This document shows positions 25,108 through 35,964 of a stretch of DNA of 64,000 nucleotides, piece after piece. A program made the position numbers and the translations under genes. The stretch's first letter is position 1, and each line of letters starts with the position of its first letter. The notes below the pieces were generated by a model. That model was given only the letters and a program-made list of their open reading frames with translations. It was not told the origin of the DNA and ran no database searches. The stretch is from Limnomonas spitsbergensis. Lineage: Eukaryota > Chlorophyta > Chlorophyceae > Chlamydomonadales. The stretch spans positions 124,001 to 188,000 of the forward strand of contig JAYJMM010000019.1 of the NCBI GenBank assembly GCA_037349105.1, read 5' to 3'.

Positions 25108-26225
25108 CTTTGACCTCCTCCACCACCAGCCGCCCCTCCTCCAGCGCACTCTGACCTCGTCCACCACCTGTCTCCGCTCCCCCCAACGCACTCTGACCTC
25201 CTCCGCCACCAAGCCCCCCTCCCCCCAGCGCACCCGGACCTCCTCCGCCACTTGTCTTCCCTCCCCACTACGCACTCTGAAATCCTCCGCCAGCAGTCCC
25301 CCCTCCCCCAAGTGCACTCTGACCTCCTTCGCCACCAAGCCCCCTTACCCCCAACGCACTCTGACCTCCTTCGCCACCAAGCCCCCTTCCCCCCAACGCA
25401 CTCTGACCTCCTCGGCCACCAAGCCCCCCTCCCCCCCAGTGCACCCTGACTTCCTCCGCCACTTGTCCCTCCTCCCCCCAGCGCACTCTTGACCTCCTCC
25501 GCCACCAGTCCCCCCTCCCCCCATGCACTCCGACCTCCTCCGCCACCAGCCCCCTCCCCCATCGCACTCCTGTCTCCTCAACAACCCCCCCTCCCCCCAA
25601 CGCACTCCGACTTCCTCCGCCACCAGCCCCCCCTCCCCCCGTGCACTCCAACCTCCCCCGCCACCAGCCCCCCCTCCCCTCAGCGCACTCCAACCTCCTC
25701 CGCCACTAGTCCCCCTCCCCCCAACACACACTGACCTCCTCTGCCTCCAGTCCCCCCGCCCCCCAACGCACTCTGACCTCCTCCGCCACCAAGCTCCCCT
25801 CTCCCCAGCGCACTCTGACCTCCTCCGCCACCAGCCCCCCCTCCCCCAACGCACTCAAACCTCTTCCGCCACCAGCACCCTCCCCCCAACGCACTCCGAC
25901 CTCCTCTGCCACCAGCCCCCCTCCCCCCAACACACTCTGACCTCCTCCACCACCAGTCCCCCTCCCCCCAACACACTCTAACCTCCTCTGCCTCTTGTCC
26001 CCCCTCCCCCTAGCGCACTCTGACCTCCTCCGCTACTAAGCCCCCCCTCTACCCAGTGCACTCATGTCTCCTCCGCCACCAAGTCCTCCTCTCCTCATCG
26101 CACTCCGACCTCCTCTGTCACCAAGCCCCCCTCTCCCCATCGCACTCTGACCTCCTCCACCACCAAGCCCCCCTCTCACCAACGCACTCTGACCTCCTCC
26201 ACCAGCAGTCTCTCCTCCCCCCAAA
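25108..26225. repeat. ~38-bp pyrimidine-rich minisatellite, about 28 copies
   Basis: The unit resembles GACCTCCTCCGCCACCAAGC followed by CCCCCTCCCCCCAACGCACTCT. Almost all purines are on the minus strand, which carries repeated runs of five to seven G's. Gly/Arg/Trp-rich open frames on the minus strand are by-products. Confidence 0.95.
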
Positions 26226-26739
26226 TGCAATAGATGGGCCCTAGTGGCCCACTTGCTCTATAGATTTTGGTTTAACTCTGTAATTCCCCTTCTATAGCCC
26301 CCACTCCCCATTTCCTGATTTTCATCATTCCCCCCATCCCCTAAAACACCATCTCCATGTCATCTGTCCAATGAACCTCCACCCTACGAGTGTGGCTTTG
26401 CCTGCCCTTATAAAACAAGGATTGCTAAAAAGTTAAATGAGGGACATCATGTCGATTGACTGGATTGTTTGCTAATTGTTTGCCCCATTTGTAGCAACTT
26501 GGCTCACTTGGCATTTTTGTAGGGGCTGGACAATAAATGGCAGGTTTTGAGATCTTTGGTAGGGGACTAGGCAAGAAATGGTAGGTTCAAGCCAATTCTG
26601 GTAGGTCGGGGAATCATAGCCCTAATTTTTTGGTAAGTTGGCTGAAATCGGTAGGAAAACCTACCAGTTTTGACACCACCTACCTACCAAAACAGGGGGG
26701 TTGAGTAGTAGTGTATCCCCGACGCATTGTCCGACTTGA
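26226..26739. other. AT-richer spacer after the minisatellite block
   Basis: No coding signal. Several 'GGTAGG' repeats occur at 26560-26680. The last part may be the 5' flank of the predicted gene starting at 26740. Confidence 0.5.
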
Positions 26740-27594
26740 TGGCGGTGAGTTCCAGTTGTTGTGACTTGTTTGATTGAAATGAGTTTCTACAAAGGTGCAT
26801 CATGTATATTATCTGCTTTAATAGTTACACAACAAATAAACCATGTCGGCCTAAACTAGCATTTGTATGCTTACAGAGAGCAAAATCGAAGAGGACACTT
26901 ACGTATCCAGAAGCAACACCGCCCACTGCCACGACAACAACTGCCCAGATGATTCAGCAAGCTCAGCCAACAGCCCATGCAGCCGTCGCACCACATCAGC
27001 CACCCCTGGCAGTTCTGGCAGCCGTTGCACCTAAACAAGACATGGGACCTTTGGCAGTTCCAGAACCAGCCCAGGCAGATCGGGCAAGCAAAAAGGCGAA
27101 GAAAGGCAGGAAGGGGGAGAATCGCGTGATGCCAAAGATGCCAAGCGTTGCCGATGCTGCTGCAACTGAGGTGGGAAAGAGGAGACAAGCCAACCTCGCA
27201 GCGAAGCGCCTTGGTCTTGGCCCGGGCGGCCCCGTGGCGGCGAAGTGACACAAGATGGTCAGCCTCAAGTCCCTCAACACAGCGGACATGGCCGAGCATG
27301 TGGAACAGGTAAATGTTTTTCCCTTGCTTATCCTTGCAATATTTGTGTCTCTGATATTACTAGTTGTGATTGGTATGTCCTTGCTACTTGTTATAATTTC
27401 ATCGCATATCTTGAAAAATGCATTTGCTGCCGCTTTGCTGCCCTCAGGATGACGACTCTTCTGGTGATGGGGCTAGGCGAAGCCTGCGTCCCCTTCGGAG
27501 ACAGCAATATGCTCTGATAAATGCAGGATTAGCTGCTGCTGCTGAGGAGAATCGGTTTGCTGACTTGGAGGATGAAGTGTCAGATAGTGAATAG
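26740..27594 (+). pseudogene. Predicted three-exon gene of unknown function, interrupted by an in-frame TGA
   Basis: A possible start is ATG GCG at 26740-26745 followed by donor GTGAGT. Exon 2 begins at 26877 (acceptor GCTTACAG) and reads 'RAKSKRTLTYPEATPP' and an Ala/Pro/Gln-rich stretch, then a basic cluster ('KKAKKGRKG') and 'KRRQANLAAKRLGLGPGG'. A TGA at 27246-27248 interrupts this frame. The same frame then continues to 27308 (donor CAG|GTAAAT) and into exon 3 (27448-27594, acceptor CCCTCAG), which ends 'FADLEDEVSDSE' before TAG. Without the TGA the protein would be about 194 aa, with basic nuclear-type clusters and an acidic tail. No family is recognised. Alternatives are two separate short genes or a stop codon removed by splicing I cannot see. 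Confidence 0.4.
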
Positions 27595-27705
27595 TGGATC
27601 TTTTGCAAGAGGACAATTGGATATGATGTATTGAAATGAGTGTTGGCATGCAGCTTTAAGCCGTGCATTAAGGCAGTCTTAAAGACACCTTGAAGCGGAT
27701 ACATA

Positions 27706-27960
27706 TTTGCTTTTCGTTTATAATGGTTATAAGGGGTTTGTGACCACCTTATTCTGACTCTATGGATAAGCGTGTGTTAAGGATACAGAGTTTAAGGGCA
27801 TTTTAAGCCAGAGTTTAAGGGCAATTTAAGCCTGAGTTTTAGGGTATTTTAAGCTTGAGTTTAAGGGTATTTTAATTGCGCCTACCAGTGGTTATAAGGA
27901 GCTTAAACCTCCTTAAAGACATATAAAGGTTTGCTTTTCGTTTATAATGGTTATAGGGAG
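27706..27960. repeat. Short tandem repeat of GAGTTTAAGGGCATTTTAAGC plus a flanking direct repeat
   Basis: Four imperfect ~22-bp copies (GAGTTTAAGGGYAWTTTAAG) lie between 27783 and 27882. They are flanked by two copies of 'TTGCTTTTCGTTTATAATGG' near 27708 and 27929. The stretch follows the stop of the preceding predicted gene and shows no coding signal. Confidence 0.75.
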
Positions 27961-28197
27961 CTATAAGGACTCCTTAAACAGCCCTTATCCTTAAGTGATG
28001 TAATCCCCATGATTTGAAGTATTCTTATCCTCGGCTTATCCCATATAATACAAGTCTTATCAATCCTTATTCTTGCCTTATTGTGGCCTTATTGTCGATT
28101 ATAAGGATGGATAAGGCCTGGATATTATTCAGAGTGGTGCCTATGGGTCGACAAAGGCGACTCGACTTGATTTTGATATGTGTGCTTCTATCCGCAG

Positions 28198-29006
28198 GCC
28201 GACAAAGATCCAGCGATTCCTGATCACAACGAATTCTCTGCTATTGAAGGACACATGAAGGGAAATCTGCATGGAAGTAGATCTTACCGAGATATTACCA
28301 AGATCGGCAGTGCTCAACCCACCCGGTGGCTCGGTAAGTGATTATCATATACCGGCTATTGAGGAATGGAAGTGAGGCCATGCTTGGCGGGTGGGACTAT
28401 GTTGCCTGCATCGTGAAGGATAATGCTTTCTCAAGTAAATAGCGTTCCGATGATGCCCAAGTGTCACCGTGCCATGCGGCCGCACGGCCCATCACATGCA
28501 TGGAGTCCCATGACCAGCCAACTTCATCTAGCAGTAATTAATGGTAGCCTCATTCTTTCAAGCAAGATTATATGATATTCAATAACTTGCGGTGTATTTT
28601 TGTACCGCAGAGAGAACCCCGAGGATAAAGCACCAAATAGGCATATATTAAAAGGCACCCGCCGTCGACTAGCGCCGATGACTAGTCAGGTCTTCTCCCA
28701 CTTCTCTCACTCTGAAGGTAGGTTGGAAGTGAAGTTATATTGCACTGGCTAAGTTTTTGTATTCCAATTAATTTGCTGTCATATATGACGTCTCCGGTAT
28801 CATGTTCTCTGATTTCATCCTCCTAACGATTACCCCCCTATTTAATTTCCTGATTTGCCATGCGCCTAACGCACTATCCCTATGTTCTTTGCCCATATCA
28901 AGAATTGCCTGATCCGATGGTTATGGCTGATGACACGAATGTGCGTCCTTTTAGAGCGAATCACATTAACATGTGTGGGAGGGTCACGGAGGCGACCGAG
29001 GCGTAG
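28198..29006 (+). CDS. Candidate exons of an unrecognised gene
   Basis: Three segments look like exons: 28198-28333 (acceptor TATCCGCAG, donor CTCG|GTAAGTG; contains 'ADKDPAIPDHNEFSAIEG'), 28612-28717 (acceptor GTACCGCAG, donor GAAG|GTAGGT) and 28903-29006 (acceptor ATATCAAG; contains 'LPDPMVMADDTNVRPFRANH'; ends TAG). The second and third join in phase and stay open. The first to second join gives an early stop in the only open frame of the first exon, so an exon is missing, a frameshift has occurred, or the first exon belongs elsewhere. No family is recognised. Confidence 0.3.
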
Positions 29007-29199
29007 GGCTTGCTTGGGTGTTGGTGGGACATTTACACAATGCATTTTTCTATAAATCTTCAACATTAAGTACACTATGGGTGTGTCTATTTATCATTGC
29101 AATGAATGTTTGATGCCACCGGTACTTGTTTCAGACCAAAGCTGTATTCAGGTCAACTATGTGTCACGCTAGGATTGATTAATAAGGTGTGTGAAGTGT

Positions 29200-29620
29200 C
29201 ATTTGATTTATTGTTTCAAACATTAACTTGGTTCAACCGATACAATGCTTGCTGTTAGGGCTGATCCAATTGCGTTGTAACATGACTTGATTTCACTGAC
29301 ATTGATGCTCCTTGTTTCAAACGATATCTTGATTCAATCGAAACCATGATGGACGCTAGGGTTGATTTAAACGCGGTACATAACCACTTGATTCAATTGA
29401 GATTGACCCCTACTTGTTTCAACCATGGTTGATTCAATCGAAACCCTACTTGATGCTAGGATTGATTCAAACGCGTCGACATCTCGCTTGATTCAAACGC
29501 ATCGACAGCTCGCTTGATTCAAAGCTGTCAACATATCGCTTGATTTAAGCATGATTGATTGCCACTTGAAACCCGTTTGAAGCTAGGGTTGAATCAAGCG
29601 ACGATTTCACTCACGTTTTC
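29200..29620. repeat. Degenerate repeats around CTTGATTCAA
   Basis: The motif (C)TTGATTCAAnCG recurs about a dozen times at irregular 30-60 bp spacing, sometimes with 'GAAACC' or 'GCGTCGACA'. It looks like an old, decayed satellite. No gene is seen from 29007 to 30033. Confidence 0.6.
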
Positions 29621-30033
29621 GTTTTTTCAAGCGGCTTTCAAACGCACGAATCTTACCGACGTGCTTGAGCACTTATCCGCGCACGTAACGCTCGCTCAAT
29701 TAAGGATTGCCTTTCCTGGGGCCCGTGGCATTAACTTTTTGGATAGGATTCCGAAGCTCCTGCGAATGTCAATCGATGCATACGGCAGCACCCCGCCTAG
29801 CAACAAGCTCTCTGGGATCAATGCCCACACCATACGGTCCATTCACTAAAAGGAAATCCTATATTGATTTTGCAGAACATGTTGTGCATCGTGAACGCCC
29901 TGTATCCGGTGCCGGGCTAACTGACTAAGGACCCATCCGCTTGTTTTGGGGGGCCACAGAGACTGGCCCTCAGGCGGAGGGAGCGGCTCCTCCTCTCTTC
30001 AACTCCCTCATACCTGCTTGACGGTCACCCGCC

Positions 30034-30519
30034 TCACCACCAGGATAAGGACGACCGCAACATATTGGAGGCCTTCCTAGTGATGAGGGCGCGGGACGCC
30101 TTTCAGCAAGACGCCCTAGACGCGCGCCTACAGCCGGCGGCCTCCACCTCTGACCAGCCCACCCTCGGCACCGTCCGAGGACGTCGACCCCCACACCTAG
30201 CAACCACACCCAGTCAGCGAGCAACTCAAGCGGGACGTGGCAGCAGCTGCTGCAGGCCCTCCTGTCCCGTGAGCGCCCCCATCCACTACGCAGCCCTCCA
30301 ACGCGTAGCCGGCCACGTCCCGCTTGAGTTGCTCGCTGACTTGGCGTGGCTGCTGGGTGTGGGGGTCGACATCCTCGGACGGCGCCGAGGGTGGGCTGGT
30401 CAGAGGTGGAGGCCGCCGGCTGCAGGCGCACGTCTAGGGCGTCGCGCTGAAAGGCGTCCCGCGCCCTCATCACTGGGAAGGCCTCCAATATGTTGCGGTC
30501 GTCCTTATCCTGGTGGTGA
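30034..30519. repeat. Large inverted repeat, ~208-bp arms with ~70-bp loop
   Basis: The left arm 30034-30241 (begins TCACCACCAGGATAAGGACG) is the near-perfect reverse complement of the right arm 30312-30519, with scattered mismatches. Both arms hold the same reading frame ('EAFxVMRARDAFQxDALD'), so a short piece of possible coding sequence has been duplicated in inverted orientation. Transcription in either direction would give a long hairpin RNA. No transposase or flanking target duplication was identified. Confidence 0.85.
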
Positions 30520-30827
30520 TGGCAGTTGGGCGTGTTTAGGCAAAGCATATGTGGGTTTTTTAAGGGCAGATTTGAGATGCGCTAGTGTGACGCAAGTGTG
30601 CAGCGGTTGGCACCCGGCCATGGCAGGTGCGGTGGGTCAGGGGATGATGTACGAAAGGATGAGGACTGCCGGGGGGGGGGCTGCAGGTACGCAAGGGCGC
30701 CCCTACAGAGCGGCTGAGGCCTAGGCCGGCTCACGCGTGGACAGACGCACGAATGAGGGCGCCGTGAGGTGCGCCGCTCATGCGGCCACGCGCCGCACAC
30801 GCATCATGCGTGCGTGTGCTCTCTCAC

Positions 30828-30989
30828 CTGCACTGACACAGCGATGCTGGTCACGGGCGCGTGGCGCTTCTCAGAGCTGCCACCACAACTGCCTTTCCGG
30901 ATCACCGTTGCCTTCCACTTGCTGTCAACACGCCAGCCCAGGGAGCAGACATGCGCCTTGATCTGGCTAATGGCCGCCTCGCCCAGCTC
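30828..30989 (-). CDS. Candidate internal exon of an unrecognised gene (54 codons)
   Basis: On the minus strand, acceptor CACCTCGCAG precedes GAG CTG GGC GAG, and the frame stays open for exactly 54 codons to donor CAG|GTGAGAG. The encoded segment contains 'ISQIKAHVCSLGWRVDSKWK', has balanced amino-acid composition and is in phase 0 at both ends. No neighbouring exons could be joined with confidence, and I do not recognise the protein. Confidence 0.35.
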
Positions 30990-32257
30990 CTGCGAGGTGC
31001 ACGAGAGTCACATCAGTCCGAACGAGTGCATTTCCGACGTGCAGCACGTGTGAGAACACCGCAGCATTTGAAGAAGGTGCTAGCACATTGGATGTCGGGA
31101 CACTGGCTAGTGGTACCCCCCTTGCATGCCCAAGACCAGCGACTCAAGTTGCCTTGCCCACCATGCCCTAGCTTGTTCCAACTTGGTTGTGTGTTGTTGG
31201 GCAGCGCAGGGTCACAGCTCTTTTGTCTCATCCAGGTGCCATTGTTGCGACCAGACAGCCCCTATGACCAACCTTGTCCGGCAGATTGCTGTCAGTCTTC
31301 ACAGCATGCAGACTGATCTTGAGCGCAATGAAGTCGATGGGGACCACCGCAGTTGCTGCCATGGTTCAGCTACGGTCAGCGGCTGCATAGGAGGATATGC
31401 AGGGACAGTGTGAGAAGAGCAGTAGGAGATGTAGCATGCCGCATGACACAGTAACCATGCACAACAAAAGAGCCAGCAGACACACAGCCCAACACGTCTG
31501 ACCAAGTTGATTGGCCACGACCCATGCAACCCTCGCATGAGTGGTGGCAGTGTCATACCCCTGCAGTAAGAAGACATGCCTATGCTATGCATACCTTCGC
31601 TGTGTTCGAGATCGAAAGGTGCTCGTAGTGAAGACTAGGCGGAGAGGCGGAGAGGCGAATCTGTAAGCAGCAGTGAACGAACGAATCGAATGATTCGGAG
31701 TGAGAGCGTCACGAGGGTCAGCAGCAATACAAGAAAGGCGGAAGAAGAGCAGAGCAGGGCCGCGAGCACGCCACAGTACAATAGAGGGATACTAGAAATT
31801 AGAAGAATACCATAAGAGTTATAGCTTGCAAATGCAAATGCATCCGACGTGGGCAGGGATGATTTGCACAGGGTGGATTTATTGGCAAATAGAATTGGGC
31901 TATTTGAGATACGATACAATTGCGAATGTTAATGCTCACCAAGATCTTCAGAACCTTCCTCAATGCGTGTTGACCAGCGCAGATGTAATAGGCGATAATC
32001 TTTACGAATATGTAGCCTAAGCTATGCGATAACCTTCACGAATTAACGAGAAAGAATGTCCGGAGTTGGAATGTATGGAGTGGAATGTACAGCGTGGTTA
32101 TTGGTTTAAGTCATGAACAGGGTTTTCCACCATCTATATCGGATTCCGGAAAAGAGGTCGCTCCAAAGAGAGGACCCAGCAGCGCAACGCAACATCATCC
32201 AACGCTACACAACGCAACAACGCATGCAGCCGTCCATCGTCAGCCCCCATCAAAGGA
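30990..32257. other. Non-coding or unresolved stretch
   Basis: Only short open frames without convincing splice structure are present. This may be intron or intergenic DNA around the candidate exon at 30828-30989. Confidence 0.4.
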
Positions 32258-32355
32258 TTGCTCCATAATCTCTTCCACCGCCCCACTCCACAAACTCTTC
32301 CATCGCCCCGCTCCACAAACTCTTCCACCACCCACTCCACAAACTCTTCCACCAC
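32258..32355. repeat. Short tandem repeat of CTCCACAAACTCTTCCAYC
   Basis: Four to five copies of a ~19-25 bp unit (CGCCCCACTCCACAAACTCT) lie next to the possible coding stretch at 32370-32586. Confidence 0.7.
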
Positions 32356-32369
32356 CAAAACTTTCAGAC

Positions 32370-32586
32370 AGTGTTTGCGTTTAGGGCGCAAAGTTTGCTC
32401 AAAGCCAAGGAGGTCCTCCTCGGTCGTGAACGGAACATCTGTACTCACCCCGCTAGTAGCACGCTTTGCGGCGGGGTTCCTCCGCTCCTTTCTAACGGGG
32501 GTCTTAGGCCAATCCAACAAATAATGCACCCCTTCACATAACCACTGCGCTACTTCCCGCTCTAGCTCCACTACACTGATCAGCAC
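32370..32586 (-). CDS. Possible coding segment, unknown
   Basis: A minus-strand frame reads 'VVELEREVAQWLCEGVHYLL' followed by a basic stretch and 'FTTEEDLLGFEQTL', a composition that looks more protein-like than its surroundings. Downstream the frame runs into the short tandem repeat at 32258-32355 and becomes low complexity. No splice partners or family were identified, so this may be a remnant. Confidence 0.2.
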
Positions 32587-33114
32587 ATCAGGACCTCCGT
32601 TCAGCCCTGGTCCGGCACTCTGTCAACAACCAGGTTTTTTCCACATCCCCGCGCTGGGCATCTGCACATACCCGATTTTCCATCTTAATTTGTCGCATTA
32701 GATACCTCTCTCAGACACCAGCACGCCCCCATGTGTCTTGCCTTCCTCCCTGTACCACCCTCGCTCTAACACACTCATGCCCGCCCTTCATCAGCTTGCC
32801 TCCCCTTTTCCCTGTCTTCCATCATACACCCTCCCACCCTCTATTCTCCACCCCCCTCTTCTTTCCTCCTTGCCATTCCATTCCAGCGACATGCGCATGC
32901 CCTCAAAACTACCCTGCCATGCGGCCATGACAAACCCCATGCACCACGTTTCCATGCCCAGCCTTCCCATGCCCGCCCTCCTGCCTTCCCCCTCCTTCCG
33001 GTCCCTCCTTCCTTTCCTCGTTGTTCTATTCTTCTCCCACAACACTTTACTGTCTCCTTCCTCCTCTACTTTCCCACCGGCATCCGGTGAAACAAAGACG
33101 GCGGCGGGGGTGGC
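32587..33114. other. Pyrimidine-rich spacer
   Basis: The plus strand is dominated by C and T with short 'CTTCCCATGCCC' phrases. No supported gene. Confidence 0.5.
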
Positions 33115-33660
33115 AGAGCCAGGTATCCCCTTGCTGTGCTCAACAAAATATTGGGAGAGGCTTCCAACGAAACATTGGCGGCAGCGGCGGTGGCCCCCAC
33201 AGGGGCCTTTCTTCGTAGCGCTAAAGAAGCCGACGGGAGCGGCGTCAGGCGCAACAGTAGCGGGGCGGAGGCAGCGGTGGCAGCAGCAGGGCCCCCCCTT
33301 GCTGCACTTAACAAGGCATTGGGAGCGGTATCCGGCAAAACAGTGGCGGCGGCGGCGGTGGCAGCAGTAGGGCCCCCCCTCGTTCCGCTCGACATACCGT
33401 TGTGAGCGGCACCCAACGCAACAATGGCGGCGGCGGCGGTGGCAACAGCATGACCCCCCTTCGATGCGCTCAGCAGGCGGATGGGAGCGGCGTCCAGCAT
33501 TAAGGTGGCGGCGGCGTTAGCAGCAGCAGGGCCCTCCCCTTTATTGCGCCCAACAAGCCGTTGGGAGCAACGTCCAGTACAACAGTGGCGGCGGTGGGGG
33601 CAGTAATCGACATGCCGCAAGGAGTGGCATCCAGGACAACAGGGGCAGCGACTGCCCCTT
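33115..33660. repeat. ~82-bp minisatellite, 6-7 copies, GGC-trinucleotide core
   Basis: Each unit contains a GTGGCGGCGGCGGCGGTGGC-type core, a 'GCAGCAGGGCCCCCCCTTGC' phrase and a variable 'GCGCTCAACAAGGCGTTGGG' phrase. Units are 80-87 bp. Open frames exist on both strands (a repeated ~27-aa Ala/Gly-rich motif); this could be part of a repetitive protein but nothing shows transcription or direction. Confidence 0.8.
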
Positions 33661-34479
33661 CCTTCGGCTGTCTTAGTTTCATGTTTAGGTCGTTTGCTTG
33701 TAGTAGCTAGCTATGGGCACTGGGCAACCGTTGGTCTGGGTTGGAGCTGTTCGTGGCAGGGTAGCTTGACGAGGCGTCTATATACAGAATGCCAAGAAGT
33801 ACCACCGGTACTAGACGAGGAAGACTTCTTGTACGCGCATCCGACGCTGGCCCAGCTAAAATGCCACTAGATGTTGTCATTTTATCGTACCATAAGCTGC
33901 CAGTGACGAAGCTGTCAAAGACCTAAGCCACAACGTCATTGCCATATTGCTCGCCATGAAATGTGTTACGTAAGTCGGCAGACTGTGTTCTCTGCTTAGG
34001 TTCCTTGTCTACTGCATATGCATGCTAATTTGCATGGAAGGCATAATGCAAAGATACGAGTGTTGCGGTAGCTACCAGACGGTACATCATGGTGTAGGAC
34101 CTAGCCCTCTACCATGTCCAGGCTGCTACAAGTAGCAAGCATACTGTATCATGCAACGTCCTGGATGGGCATGTAGCTAAGAGATATCCGGGACATTTCA
34201 CCTACTCCAATTGGGGACAAACCATGACCAGCCAGCGGCCAGCGGCTCAATTAGCATGGCTTCCTGCATCAGGCCACCCTTGTTGTGGGCTTCAGTGTAG
34301 CTGAAATGTAGCTGATGCGCTAGAGAAACGCTGCAACCCACTGATTCATTCTGCGGGAATCCACACCAGGTCACCACACTGAGAACAAATCTGTTCCCGT
34401 GCTCAGGAATGTTGTGGGATGGGCGTAAAAATGAAGCAAGCACACGTGTGTGTGAACATGGGCAGCAGCGGTTGGCACT
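33661..34479. other. Non-coding stretch
   Basis: No gene, RNA or repeat that I can support. Moderately AT-rich with short 'GCATG' motifs. Confidence 0.5.
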
Positions 34480-34757
34480 TGTTCCACTACCGGTACTTCA
34501 GGCTGTGCAAATACAGTCACTAGCAGTGCAGTTGCCGGTACCGATACTTCAGACGGTGGGCAGTCATTGTCACTAGCGGTGCAGCTGCCAGTACCGCTAC
34601 TTCAGGTTGTGTGCAATCATTGTCACAAGCAGCGCAGCTGCTTGTACCGCCACTCTAGGCTGTGTGCAATCACTGTCCCTGGCGGTGTAGTAACTGTCGG
34701 TACCGCTACTTCAGGCTGCGTTCAGTCACTGTCACTAGCTGTGTAGCTGCCGGTACC
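34480..34757. repeat. ~59-bp minisatellite (GGTACCGCTACTTCAGGCTG), 4-5 copies
   Basis: Copies of GGTACCGCTACTTCAGGCTG plus 'TGTGCAATCACTGTCACTAG' and 'CGGTGCAGCTGCC' repeat at about 59 bp. The array ends where the truncated retroelement begins. Confidence 0.85.
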
Positions 34758-35077
34758 GCTTGACTGTTTGACGGACTGGGTACTGGCTTAATGCTCCTCA
34801 CAGGGTATATCTCGGGATAATAGCCGGTGTTGTTTACAATTAGAGGCCTGTCCACTTGAAAGGGACGAAGTAAGTGTCAAGCGTGCAAGCCGGTATTCAA
34901 AGGTCCCGGCAAGCCCCTAACTATTGAGTACGAGAAATACAACCTCAGGCCATCCCGAAAGTGGGATGTTGGGCTCCAGACCTAGATTTGGGTGATCCGC
35001 AGGGAAGCTGCGGAGTCACCGTGGCCGTAATCTGCGGCCATACGGTTCTGTCACGTGTACTGCAATATATCGTGACA
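34758..35077 (-). repeat. Partial LTR (B-type repeat) of the decayed element
   Basis: Similar to the part of the B repeats of the young element nearest the TGTCAC end. The conserved 'TTGAAAGGGACGAAGTA' lies near 34858 and the terminal 'CGTGACA' at 35071-35077. The other end is truncated or diverged at about 34758. Confidence 0.8.
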
Positions 35078-35079
35078 GC

Positions 35080-35338
35080 TGTCGCACCATAAAGCATTAA
35101 CCGTGATATAATGGTAAAGGCAAGTCAGAGCGCCTTAGAGAGGCGCCCTCTACTCACAACTACGGCACATCACCGTACACAAAAGCTCCTTGTACTACAC
35201 TGCTGAGATACAAGGGCTTTAAAGAGGGTTAAGTGCACAGAGTACTGGTATCAGGACATCCCTAGTGGAAGGTCCTCACTGGTTAGGCCTGCCTGGGCGC
35301 CCCTGACTCGTGGGTACCGCCCATACTACTTAACTCGC
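35080..35338 (-). repeat. A-type repeat of the decayed element
   Basis: Starts GTCGCACCATAAAGC after the junction 'GACAGCTGTC' and ends 'CTTAACTCGC' directly before a C-tract. This is the same order (B, A, C-tract, internal) as at 40797-41657, so the A segment is a fixed part of the 3' end of this element family. Confidence 0.8.
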
Positions 35339-35964
35339 CCCCCCGCTCCCAACGTTAAGCCCCTTAGGCATGCGTGGGGAGCCGGACTAGGGGTGGTACT
35401 TGAGAAGAAACATTGTTTAAGATATATACACACAGAAACTCGAAGTTCCCTAACATCTGCATGCAAGTCAGACAATCTTAAAAGAAATCCACCTGCTTCC
35501 GTGGCTAACCCTAGGTCTAGCCGATGTTCAGCGAACACCCTGAAAGGCCCCTGGGCTACTCCAGATCACTCCCTGGCCTGATCAGGGCACAATGAACCAT
35601 TCCGCCGACAGAGTCATACCTGGGAAATTCACTAAGTCATTCAAATCCAATCATGGCATGCGTCTATTTTCAAAGAAATCAGGACAGAAAGAGAAAGGAA
35701 CCTCCCGCTGCTCTCGCCCCACTGCGCCGTTGACACCTGGCCCCTAAGCCACAGGAAATGCGTGCAACACCAGCGGTGTCCTATCCTAACCTAGCTCTTC
35801 CGGTTGGCTCTGCGGACATCTCGACTCATGAGTGAAAAAACGCGCACGTTTACTATAAATTCAGCGCCATTGCCGTCATCACTATGTACTCCATTGGCTC
35901 GTTGCTCCTGTTGCTACGGTTAGTTGGTGAAAAATGTATTTGCTCTCTACTCAGGATACCGTTC

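Noticed and set aside
25012..25976. Gly/Arg/Trp-rich minus-strand proteins
   Set aside because: By-products of the ~38-bp minisatellite, in several overlapping frames at once.
29559..29849. 96-codon plus-strand frame as a gene
   Set aside because: It starts within decayed satellite-like repeats, has no family match and no splice support.
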